Positions 1-4,929 of a stretch of 7,605 nucleotides of DNA are shown in pieces. Positions within the stretch are counted from its first letter, which is position 1, and each line of letters starts with the position of its first letter. Location of the stretch: contig MNTT01000002.1 in the NCBI GenBank assembly GCA_001917135.1, forward strand, positions 1-7,605. The letters are read 5' to 3'. Origin of the DNA: Acetobacter sp. 46_36. GTDB taxonomy: Bacteria > Pseudomonadota > Alphaproteobacteria > RF32 > CAG-239. The notes under the pieces are model-generated. The model was not told the origin of the DNA, ran no database searches, and was given only the letters and a program-made list of their open reading frames with translations. The translations under genes were made by a program, and so were the position numbers.

Positions 1-74
1 TCTACCATCCCCTCGCCCCCCTATTCAGGTCGTTATATTATCAATGAATTTTTTTTCACCATTTCCCGACAAAA
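1..74. repeat. Terminal direct repeat, origin repeat copy at window start
   Basis: These bases match 7532-7605 with one difference (t at 30, g at 7561). Either the contig ends overlap, giving a circular molecule of about 7531 bp, or this is a further copy of the origin repeat. From about base 9 the sequence also matches the copy at 7408-7473. The unit holds a C-rich block, CGTTATATTATCAATG, a run of eight T, then TTTCCCGACAAAA. Just after it, GGTC and GACC (about 84-98) can form a short hairpin. The single mismatch could be an assembly error or real divergence. Confidence 0.85.
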
Positions 75-129
75 AAATCGGTCACTTTTCGACCATCTCC
101 GACACTCCTCTAAATACCCCTAGCAGTCC

Positions 130-238
130 CCTATGAGGGCGTTATATTATCAATACAGTTTGTTTACCTTTTCCCGACAAAAAAATCGGCCGCTTTTCGA
201 CCGTATTTGCTTGTCCATATTTTACAGTAACGGCACGA
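130..238. repeat. Diverged origin-type repeat with hairpin (left flank of cargo)
   Basis: This unit repeats the order of the copies at 1-74 and 7408-7605: GAGGGCGTTATATTATCAAT, a T-rich stretch, TTTTCCCGACAAAA, then an imperfect hairpin (CGGCCG ... CGACCG), followed by CAGTAACGGCACGA. Its conserved GTTATATTAT block starts 109 bp after that of the copy at 1-74. The second half, 163-238, is also related to 1815-1893 on the far side of the cargo genes. I infer an origin or primase-recognition element; function is not proven. Confidence 0.7.
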
Positions 239-324
239 GGGTGTCAAGTTACCTACTCTAAATCATCATTTTCTGTAATTTCCGTCTAAGTTCCAATAAA
301 TCGTATACTTCAATAAGTAATCCT

Positions 325-357
325 TATATTGCAATATACCTAAAATCGTTCTATTTT
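325..357 (+). promoter_or_regulatory. Candidate promoter with overlapping palindrome upstream of cargo
   Basis: A perfect 14-bp palindrome, TATATTGCAATATA, lies at 325-338. Inside it TTGCAA (329-334) could serve as a -35 box, with TATTTT (352-357) as -10 at 17-bp spacing. A palindrome over a -35 box is a usual place for a repressor site, but no dedicated repressor gene is next to it. Region 241-427 holds no convincing gene, only this and the promoter candidate at 376-405. Confidence 0.35.
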
Positions 358-375
358 ATTTGTCGATTTTGTGTA

Positions 376-405
376 TTGCGCCATCCATTATATATCAAGT
401 ATACT
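376..405 (+). promoter_or_regulatory. Candidate promoter of the cargo secreted-protein gene
   Basis: TTGCGC at 376-381 and TATACT at 400-405 are separated by 18 bp, a fair sigma-70-type arrangement. Transcription would begin near 412, just ahead of the ribosome binding site at 437-443. If used, it rules out the GTG at 371 as the translation start. Confidence 0.45.
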
Positions 406-427
406 TATGTTAGCAGCAACTAACCAG

Positions 428-1033
428 ATGCGCTGGAAAGGAGTTCTTACGAAAAAAATCCCCCACGTATTTTCGGCTTTTCTCTGTATGATCCTTATAT
501 TTTCTGCCTCTTTGTGTACTGCTGGTGCCATAGATGCTTCTGATGAAGTTGAGGGTTTTACTCCTCAAAGTACGTCTACCTATGGAGACCTATATCGCTA
601 TTTTGAACCTGAAAAATTTGCTGAACTTCCCAAAGATATTCAGCAAGCATATGATAGTATGTTGCTTTCTGAAGACACCTCTACTGACGATGTGTCCTTG
701 GCAAAGGTTGAAACACTGAATTGGTATTTATTCCTTGGTACTAGTACTACAAAAGATGCTATCGATTTTACAACTGTTATCACCATACGCCCAAACGTAA
801 CCATATCTTATGCCGGAGTTACTGTAAACCTCTTTGATGTTGAATCTGGTAAATACGTTGCATCTTTTTCTGATCACGGATCAGATGCATCTATCTTCTC
901 CTTTGATGGAAAATTTACCAAATTACAAAGTAAACATAAGTATAGAATTTCTGCTGGAGCCGCAATTACACTTCCCGCTGGATATTATGGTAATACAACT
1001 GCGACAAAAACAACAACTGCGACAACCAAATAA
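428..1033 (+). CDS. Secreted protein of unknown family (cargo gene 1)
   Basis: I do not recognise this family. Starting at ATG 428 it has 201 residues; starting at the ACG at 449, which has the better ribosome binding site, 194. The N-terminus has lysines followed by a hydrophobic stretch (FSAFLCMILIFSASLC) ending in TAGA-ID, a good type I signal peptide; the cysteine does not sit in a proper lipobox. The mature part begins with an acidic, helix-prone region and continues with alternating hydrophobic and polar stretches typical of beta strands (for example NVTISYAGVTVNLFDV and KHKYRISAGAAITL). It ends in a Thr/Lys-rich tail (TATKTTTATTK). No enzyme motif, metal-binding cluster or wall anchor is visible. 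The gene is AT-rich and faces opposite to all backbone genes. It is followed by a membrane-protein gene that may be its partner; a bacteriocin-like, immunity or surface role would be pure inference. Confidence 0.7.
   Translation: MRWKGVLTKKIPHVFSAFLCMILIFSASLCTAGAIDASDEVEGFTPQSTSTYGDLYRYFEPEKFAELPKDIQQAYDSMLLSEDTSTDDVSLAKVETLNWYLFLGTSTTKDAIDFTTVITIRPNVTISYAGVTVNLFDVESGKYVASFSDHGSDASIFSFDGKFTKLQSKHKYRISAGAAITLPAGYYGNTTATKTTTATTK
437..451 (+). promoter_or_regulatory. Ribosome binding site facing an ACG where a start codon is expected
   Basis: AAAGGAG at 437-443 is followed after 5 nt by ACG (449-451) and then AAA AAA ATC, the start of a classic signal peptide. ATG at this spot would be an ideal start. 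As written, translation must use ACG, or begin at the in-frame ATG at 428, which has no visible ribosome binding site. A T-to-C change at 450 would explain the pattern. Confidence 0.6.
995..1025 (+). repeat. Short direct repeat encoding the Thr-rich tail
   Basis: ACAACTGCGACAA occurs at 995-1007 and again at 1013-1025, 18 bp (six codons) apart, creating the repeated Thr-Ala-Thr tail of the secreted protein. It looks like a slippage duplication, so tail length may vary between relatives. Confidence 0.7.
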
Positions 1034-1044
1034 ACATATGGCAA

Positions 1045-1090
1045 ATACACAGGACTCATAATATTATTTAATATTATGAGTCCTGTGTAT
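1045..1090. terminator. Long perfect inverted repeat between the two cargo genes
   Basis: Bases 1045-1062 pair perfectly with 1073-1090 (18 bp, ATACACAGGACTCATAAT and its complement), and three or four more A-T pairs can form inside, leaving a very small loop. It starts 11 bp after the stop of cargo gene 1 and ends 41 bp before the start of cargo gene 2. No strong T run follows, so it is an atypical intrinsic terminator. An attenuator, an mRNA-stabilising hairpin or a protein-binding site are alternatives. Confidence 0.55.
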
Positions 1091-1131
1091 ATTCGCTATT
1101 CACAATTAACTTTTCTAAGGGAGATACATAT

Positions 1132-1785
1132 ATGATTCTCAAAAAAAGCACTATACTGTTTAGGACATTTATTATACTTTTCTTTATAATTTTTGCCTCT
1201 CAACCTACGCAATCTAATAGTTCCAAGTGTATTCTTTCTCCTACATTTACTATCATTATAACACTTATCCTATTTTGTATAATGATAACAACACATTTTA
1301 TCATTATACAACGTTCTGTTTCTATGAATAGAAATTTCGGCAAGAATAATATATATTATACAATCCACGTTCTTCTCACTGTATTCACCATTATTTTCTC
1401 ATTGGTTTTTTTTATCGAACAAAATATTATTAGCGGTTGGGCTGGCGGACTAATCATTGTCAGTATCATTATACTATTATTACTAAACCTTTCTGCAACT
1501 CATAATATCGTCCAATCCATTAGATTTTCATTATATGCCCAAGCTATTGGACTTGTCGTTATTTATCTCTATCTTCTTTTGCTATCTTCCACAAACATCA
1601 TTTATAGTGCAATACTCCATCTATTATATGAAAATGTTGTCTCTACTGATGCTATAGTGTACTCTCCATATTCGCTTGCTAACCATACATTTATCTTATG
1701 TACTACATGGATTATTTTACTCATCACCATTTATTCTTGTATTCATAGTATATATATATACTATCACAATAATATTGCTAATTAA
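1132..1785 (+). CDS. Multi-pass membrane protein of unknown function (cargo gene 2)
   Basis: The product has 217 residues and is strongly hydrophobic, with about six membrane segments near residues 8-23, 39-60, 76-96, 99-122, 132-157 and 185-211. The short basic stretches (KK at 4-5, R61 to K71, R131) allow a topology guess but no family call. The start is secure: AAGGGAG lies 8 nt before the ATG. The first segment resembles a signal peptide and is followed by a Ser/Cys-containing linker. No transporter, protease or kinase motif is visible. Base composition is very AT-rich, with long runs of Ile and Leu codons, unlike the backbone and similar to cargo gene 1, so both were probably acquired together. 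By position it could be an immunity, export or sensing partner of the secreted protein, but the sequence does not prove this. Confidence 0.75.
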   Translation: MILKKSTILFRTFIILFFIIFASQPTQSNSSKCILSPTFTIIITLILFCIMITTHFIIIQRSVSMNRNFGKNNIYYTIHVLLTVFTIIFSLVFFIEQNIISGWAGGLIIVSIIILLLLNLSATHNIVQSIRFSLYAQAIGLVVIYLYLLLLSSTNIIYSAILHLLYENVVSTDAIVYSPYSLANHTFILCTTWIILLITIYSCIHSIYIYYHNNIAN

Positions 1786-1814
1786 TACTTTTCCCTGTTA
1801 GGTCCACTTGAAAT

Positions 1815-1893
1815 TTTACCTTTTCCCGACAAGCCCAATACGGTCGATTTTCGACCGCATTGGGCTTGTGCTTATTTTATAGTAACGGCACGA
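1815..1893. repeat. Diverged copy of the origin-type element (right flank of cargo)
   Basis: This segment follows 163-238 in order: TTTACCTTTTCCCGACAA, a hairpin with TTTTCGACCG, GCTTGT, TATTTTA, then AGTAACGGCACGA, with scattered differences. Both copies point the same way and enclose the AT-rich cargo. Recombination between them would delete roughly 1.65 kb including both cargo genes. Confidence 0.75.
1829..1869. terminator. Strong hairpin at the end of cargo gene 2 and the mob operon
   Basis: ACAAGCCCAAT (1829-1839) pairs with ATTGGGCTTGT (1859-1869), and CGGTCGA (1841-1847) with TCGACCG (1851-1857), with one a/c mismatch between the two stems and a TTT loop. It lies between convergent genes, 43 bp after the cargo stop and 31 bp past the coiled-coil gene stop. 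On the plus strand it is followed by a T-rich stretch (TGCTTATTTTA), so it may stop cargo transcripts. Because the same hairpin recurs in the origin repeats, it may instead be a replication element. Confidence 0.5.
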
Positions 1894-1917
1894 TGGGGTA
1901 TCAATTCCTCGTGCCGT
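1885..1917. repeat. Inverted repeat at the 3' end of the mob operon
   Basis: ACGGCACGA (1885-1893) is the exact reverse complement of TCGTGCCGT (1909-1917), with a 15-nt loop. It overlaps the last codons and the stop of the minus-strand coiled-coil gene. It may add to termination or 3'-end protection of the mob transcript. The ACGGCACGA arm is also present at 230-238, but the second arm is missing there. Confidence 0.5.
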
Positions 1918-2506
1918 GTTTCTCTTTAATTTCTTGGAGTTGCACTCTGATACTCTTTTTTCTCTCTACTGCTGCTTTAGGTTGTGCCTTTAATGTCCTA
2001 TTGCACGCCTGTACCGTTGCACCTAATGTAGTCACAGCATTTATTATTCTCTGCCATCGCTCCCATGTCAGGCCCTTTACTCGCCCAAAGAGTGATTTCT
2101 TTGTTTGAATATCCTGCGTTTCCGCAGTTACCCCCATACATTTCTCCATAAGAGTGTTTACTACGCCTATTAGCAGCTTCTTTTGTTTCTGTAACTTCTC
2201 TGTTTCTTTCTTAAAGTTCGAGATCATCTCTCCGGTGTCGGCGCATACTTGCTTCAGCTTCTCGTTTTGCTTCTTTAGCTCTGCGTTCTCTTTCTGTATC
2301 TCCTGCACTTCGTCGGCTTCGTTCAGCTGCGCGTTCTTGTCTGCCAGCTTCTGCATTTCCGACTTGAGCAGCGATATTTGCGATGAAAGCTCCAATATTG
2401 TCTGCTCCTGTTGTTCGATTGTCTGCCTTTGCTTCTCGATCAGCTGCGAGCTGTTCTCTTGCACGCTGCTCTGTTTGCTGGCTTCGTGCATTGCCCTCAA
2501 ACTCAT
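1901..2506 (-). CDS. Coiled-coil mobilization-associated protein overlapping mobA
   Basis: The product has 201 residues. Residues 20-112 form a long coiled coil with hydrophobic residues at heptad spacing (I23, I30, I37, I44, M51, L54, L61) and many Q, E and K. The C-terminal part (about 145-175, FGRVKGLTWERW onward) is a more globular amphipathic region. The ATG at 2506 is chosen because AAAGGAGAG lies upstream at proper spacing; an upstream in-frame TTG at 2527 has no comparable signal. The first 296 bp overlap the end of mobA in a different frame, so both frames are used. RSF1010 is a known case where mob genes share DNA in different frames. A role in the relaxosome or at the coupling interface is inferred only from position. 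Confidence 0.75.
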   Translation of the reverse strand: MSLRAMHEASKQSSVQENSSQLIEKQRQTIEQQEQTILELSSQISLLKSEMQKLADKNAQLNEADEVQEIQKENAELKKQNEKLKQVCADTGEMISNFKKETEKLQKQKKLLIGVVNTLMEKCMGVTAETQDIQTKKSLFGRVKGLTWERWQRIINAVTTLGATVQACNRTLKAQPKAAVERKKSIRVQLQEIKEKHGTRN

Positions 2507-3299
2507 GTTCCAAGCTCTCCTTTCCAAAGTTCATGTTATAATACTTCTCCAGCTTGTTATTGCGGATTTTGCACTGCTTTTCGCCCTGCTCTTGCCGTTT
2601 TAAGTCTGTAAATGTAATATATTTGTGGCTGTCCTGCCAGTCTACGCCGTATCCTCGCTCATTCATACGCTGCACAAAGTCTGTACGGCTGGTGGCCTGT
2701 TCTCGGCAGTCCAATATCGCCAGCGCAATATCTTGCACATAGCTCTTTACCTCGCCCTGCTCGGCCTTTTTGAGCAACTGATAGGTGTCCTTGCTGAACG
2801 CTGCCGTTTCCTCTCGCTCCTGTCCGTCAAAGGTCTTTCCCTTTTCGGTGATATGCAGCCCATATTTCGCACACAGCTGGTCAGAATAATCTTTCATGGC
2901 CTGTAGCTCCGCCTTGCTCTGCTGAATCTTGTGGCCGTCTACGCAACTCACGCTGTTCACTACGAAATGCGTATGTATGTGCTTCTTGTCCTCGTGGGTG
3001 GCAATCAGCACCTCAAAGTCTTGCCACTCTGGGCGTGAAGCCGCCAGCTGGCACGCGATCTGGTGCGCCTGCACCGGATCTATATTTTCCTCCGGTGCAA
3101 AACTCTGAACAAAATGTTTATACGTTCGCCCACCATTTTTCCCCCATAGACGTTTTGTAAATTCCATTTGTTCTTGAACCATGTCTGGTGTGCAATTTAA
3201 GCAACTAAGTAACTTTTGCTCTGTTTTTTCTTCTTTCATCACATAATTAAGAATTGTCTTTATTCCAGCTCTGGAAGATACGGCTTTAATAACTGCCAT
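2211..3299 (-). CDS. mobA: MobA-type relaxase (MOBP, MobA/VirD2 family)
   Basis: The relaxase nicks one strand at oriT, stays covalently bound to its 5' end and pilots the strand into the recipient. In this 362-residue protein the first 200 residues form the nuclease domain. Tyr19 in ILNYVM is the likely catalytic tyrosine (motif I). The metal-binding histidine motif is THEDKKHIHTHFVVNSV, with H102, H107, H109, H111 and N115. The C-terminal third is charged and Ala/Arg/Glu-rich. The ATG at 3299 has GAGGTG about 8 nt upstream and overlaps the end of mobC by 40 bp, implying coupled translation. No primase or helicase domain is attached, and no coupling ATPase or secretion genes are present, so transfer needs a helper. 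The last 296 bp also encode the start of the coiled-coil protein in another frame. Confidence 0.93.
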   Translation of the reverse strand: MAVIKAVSSRAGIKTILNYVMKEEKTEQKLLSCLNCTPDMVQEQMEFTKRLWGKNGGRTYKHFVQSFAPEENIDPVQAHQIACQLAASRPEWQDFEVLIATHEDKKHIHTHFVVNSVSCVDGHKIQQSKAELQAMKDYSDQLCAKYGLHITEKGKTFDGQEREETAAFSKDTYQLLKKAEQGEVKSYVQDIALAILDCREQATSRTDFVQRMNERGYGVDWQDSHKYITFTDLKRQEQGEKQCKIRNNKLEKYYNMNFGKESLEHEFEGNARSQQTEQRAREQLAADREAKADNRTTGADNIGAFIANIAAQVGNAEAGRQERAAERSRRSAGDTERERRAKEAKREAEASMRRHRRDDLEL

Positions 3300-3583
3300 A
3301 CATTATTCACCTCATTCAGCACTGTTGACAGTTCTTTTTTGTAGTCAATATAACCACGCTCATTAAGCCTTTGAGCAATTTGATTTAGGTTCACGCCTTG
3401 CCGTCTTAATTCTGGCATGATTGCTATAATGCCGTCTGTATTCACGACTTTCTTCCCCAATACACAGGATAAAATATACCTCTGCTGGTTCATGCCACTT
3501 TCAGAAATTTTCTGTTGCAGCAGCTCCCATTCCTCCTCACTAACTCGGAATGAGAGCTGCTTCGGTCTACTCTTATTTGCCAC
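3260..3583 (-). CDS. mobC: MobC relaxosome accessory protein
   Basis: MobC proteins bind oriT and help open the DNA so that the relaxase can nick it. This 107-residue product begins ANKSRPKQLSFRVSEEEW, a ribbon-helix-helix-like N-terminus usual in MobC. It carries the family hallmark near the middle, GVNLNQIAQRLNERG, and ends LLKPYLPELE. I choose the GTG at 3583, because AAGGGAGA stands about 10 nt before it and because it begins 5 nt after the stop of the upstream gene. A longer reading from an upstream start at 3688 would overlap that gene by 100 bp and add an unrelated N-terminus. The 3' end overlaps mobA by 40 bp. Confidence 0.9.
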   Translation of the reverse strand: MANKSRPKQLSFRVSEEEWELLQQKISESGMNQQRYILSCVLGKKVVNTDGIIAIMPELRRQGVNLNQIAQRLNERGYIDYKKELSTVLNEVNNVWQLLKPYLPELE

Positions 3584-3588
3584 CGCAG

Positions 3589-4101
3589 TTATTCTCCCTT
3601 GAAGTTTTTCATTGTCTGTACATAATCTCGGATTGCCTCTACTTCTTCGGCCATACTCAATCTGCTCGGCTTCCAATCGTCCAGACAATACTGCAATTCT
3701 TCCTCAAACCAGAACGTTGCTCCCGGCTCCATTTCGTATTCTTCGCGTTGCTCCTCAAACTCCTCTGGATGCGATTTGTATTCTTCGTTCTCCTCATAAA
3801 GTTCGATAAAATTTTCGAGGTCTGCATGCTGCTCCAGCAAATGCCACAGCAGTGTTCTCTTATCATCACGCTCGAAGCCGCAGCGGTTGAACCAGTCCTC
3901 GGCCAGATAGCGTTCATCCGAACCATTGGTGAAAGTGCCATCAACCAGATCACCGATGAAGCTCTCCAGCAACTCAGAAACCGTCATGCTGTGGCTGGTG
4001 GCTTTTTGCAAAATACGGTCGCAATCAGCATCGGACAATTTCAAAACGAGTGTCCGCTCTTTGATGGTTTTGATTTCTTTTTTCCGATCTTCGTACAACA
4101 T
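3589..4101 (-). CDS. Ribbon-helix-helix protein, first gene of the mob operon
   Basis: I recognise the context but not a named family. The product has 170 residues. Residues 16-52 (RTLVLKLSDADCDRILQKA, then MTVSELLESFIGDLV) have the strand-helix-helix pattern of ribbon-helix-helix DNA-binding proteins. The rest is strikingly acidic, with long Glu-rich stretches around 95-130 and several Trp and Phe. The ATG at 4101 has AGAGAGG 6 nt upstream. The gene ends 5 nt before mobC, and the mobC ribosome binding site lies inside its last codons. Sitting immediately downstream of the candidate oriT, it probably binds there as a relaxosome component, an autoregulator of mob transcription, or both. The acidic tail could contact MobC or MobA; that is inference. 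Confidence 0.8.
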   Translation of the reverse strand: MLYEDRKKEIKTIKERTLVLKLSDADCDRILQKATSHSMTVSELLESFIGDLVDGTFTNGSDERYLAEDWFNRCGFERDDKRTLLWHLLEQHADLENFIELYEENEEYKSHPEEFEEQREEYEMEPGATFWFEEELQYCLDDWKPSRLSMAEEVEAIRDYVQTMKNFKGE

Positions 4102-4151
4102 GGGAAACCTCTCTTTCTTTCGTTCGCGGCGTTCTCCAAGCAGGGGATTGA

Positions 4152-4205
4152 AGGGGGTGCAGCCCCCTCACAAGCTCTAAAGTGGTAACACTTTAGGTAG
4201 CTTGC
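4152..4205. other. Candidate origin of transfer (oriT)
   Basis: A nested inverted repeat is centred on GTAA at 4185-4188. CTAAAGTG (4177-4184) pairs with CACTTTAG (4189-4196), and outside it CAAGCT (4171-4176) pairs with AGCTTG (4199-4204). To the left is a second hairpin, AGGGGG-TGCAG-CCCCCT (4152-4168). It lies 51 bp upstream of the first mob gene, the usual place for oriT. IncP-type nic sites have an inverted repeat followed a few bases later by a TG|C-like cut; AGGTAGCTTG|C (4196-4205) fits loosely, and the opposite strand has GCTTG too. The nicked strand cannot be decided. Confidence 0.6.
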
Positions 4206-4225
4206 AATATATCTCCCACACCTTC

Positions 4226-4231
4226 ATTATA
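4226..4231 (-). promoter_or_regulatory. Candidate -10 box for the mob operon
   Basis: On the minus strand this reads TATAAT, a perfect -10 box. The -35 region 17-18 bp upstream is weak (around CACAGA), so an activator or an unusual promoter may be involved. A transcript would cross the oriT hairpins before the first mob gene at 4101, allowing relaxosome proteins to regulate it. Apart from this, oriT and the terminator, the gene-free stretch 4102-4417 shows nothing clear. Confidence 0.35.
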
Positions 4232-4353
4232 CAAGGTATGTTTGCTGCATCTGTGGCTATAGTGAAGAATGGATTGATCAAGAATACCTACCCAGTATCA
4301 GCCAAAAGTATCCTCGCTTATACAAAACAGATTAAGCCTAAAACAAAATGCAG

Positions 4354-4383
4354 AAAGCCCCAGTTGTTCTACTGGGGCTTTTT
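4354..4383. terminator. Rho-independent terminator, probably bidirectional
   Basis: AAAGCCCCAGT (4354-4364) pairs perfectly with ACTGGGGCTTT (4371-4381) around a 6-nt loop. A T5 run follows on the plus strand; on the minus strand the tail is TTTCTGCATTTTGTTTT. It lies 35 bp past the stop of the par-like gene, so it most likely ends the minus-strand stability operon and insulates the mob operon. Confidence 0.85.
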
Positions 4384-4417
4384 CGTATTCAGTCAGTATC
4401 CCATCAATGCGCATCCT

Positions 4418-4912
4418 TTATCTCCGAAAGAACCGACTAAACCATCGCCGCTTGTTCGGCACGGCCTGCTCCTCCGTCCCGCTATCAGCTGCACGATCTT
4501 CCTCACCGGCAAGCTGCTGCTGCATTGTCCCTGCGTGGAGCGCTTGTGCAGCGCGTGCGGTTTCTTGTGCTGCAAGCAATGCTGCACTGCACTCGGACAA
4601 TCTTACGTTCAGTTCTCTGATCTGCTCATCTTTCGCAGAAAGCTGCGCGTCCTTGCGGTCTAATTCTTTCTGCAACATTGAAATCAGCACTGTTTCAGAG
4701 GTTTCGTAAGTTTCGCAACTTGCTTTCGCAGGTTTCGCAACTTCGTTTCGCGCTACCCCCAAATAGTGTAGATATAGCTTGCGTTTTTGGCTTTCGCTAA
4801 TTGCGAAACTTCCTTTCGCATCTTTCGCAACATGGTTTCGCCGACACCACCCGCGAATTGCCTGTTCAGACACCTTACATTCTGCCGCAATTTCCTTGAT
4901 CGTCTTTGCCAT
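4418..4912 (-). CDS. Par-like plasmid stability protein (HTH plus coiled coil)
   Basis: The product has 164 residues. Residues 3-25 (KTIKEIAAECKVSEQAIRGW) form a MerR-like helix-turn-helix. A linker follows, then a coiled coil at about 75-125 (LQKELDRKDAQLSAKDEQIRELN, close to the KDEQI pattern of DUF536 proteins), and a basic aromatic end, RRWFSRFFRR. This layout matches the single-protein Par of staphylococcal plasmid pSK1 and related replication-linked proteins, which bind repeats near their own gene and stabilise the plasmid without an ATPase. Start: ATG 4912 has AGAGGAG about 12 nt upstream, whereas GTG 4924 is too close to it. It begins 17 bp after the toxin stop, so the three genes form one operon. 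A TTTCGC array lies inside the coding sequence. A transcription-regulator role instead of partition is possible. Confidence 0.75.
   Translation of the reverse strand: MAKTIKEIAAECKVSEQAIRGWCRRNHVAKDAKGSFAISESQKRKLYLHYLGVARNEVAKPAKASCETYETSETVLISMLQKELDRKDAQLSAKDEQIRELNVRLSECSAALLAAQETARAAQALHAGTMQQQLAGEEDRAADSGTEEQAVPNKRRWFSRFFRR
4702..4841. repeat. Regularly spaced TTTCGC array inside the par-like gene
   Basis: TTTCGC starts at 4711, 4724, 4733, 4746, 4792, 4814, 4823 and 4836, with TTTCGT at 4702 and the inverse GCGAAA at 4803. Spacing alternates 9 and 13 bp, making 22-bp (two helical turns) units. The array consists of two similar blocks of about 54 bp exactly 90 bp (30 codons) apart, encoding the related peptides VAKDAKGS and VAKPAKAS. 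TTTCGC-TAATT-GCGAAA (4792-4808) is a perfect inverted repeat. I infer a DNA-binding array, perhaps a centromere for the encoded protein. Confidence 0.8.
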
Positions 4913-4929
4913 CCGGCACACCACTCCTC

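Noticed and set aside
371..427. GTG at 371 as the start of the secreted protein
   Set aside because: It has no ribosome binding site, overlaps the likely promoter (376-405) and would put unrelated residues before the signal peptide.
428..1033. Lactococcin 972-type bacteriocin or lipoprotein
   Set aside because: The protein is larger, lacks the pattern I associate with lactococcin 972, and the cysteine in the signal peptide is not in a valid lipobox.
163..1893. Insertion sequence or composite transposon around the cargo
   Set aside because: No transposase or integrase gene, terminal inverted repeats or target-site duplication could be found; only diverged direct repeats flank it.
2154..2906. 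Plus-strand open frames opposite mobA and the coiled-coil gene
   Set aside because: They are Cys/Ser/Phe-rich mirror translations of the minus-strand genes and lack ribosome binding sites.
3584..3688. Longer MobC beginning at 3688
   Set aside because: The added N-terminus does not look like MobC, overlaps the upstream gene, and a GTG with a good ribosome binding site exists at 3583.
3657..3953. Minus-strand 98-residue frame inside the ribbon-helix-helix gene
   Set aside because: It lies wholly within the annotated gene in another frame, has no ribosome binding site, and lacks a recognisable pattern.
4202..4709. Plus-strand open frames across the terminator and the par-like gene
   Set aside because: They run through a strong terminator hairpin and are antisense to a well supported gene; the products are low-complexity Cys/Ser-rich.
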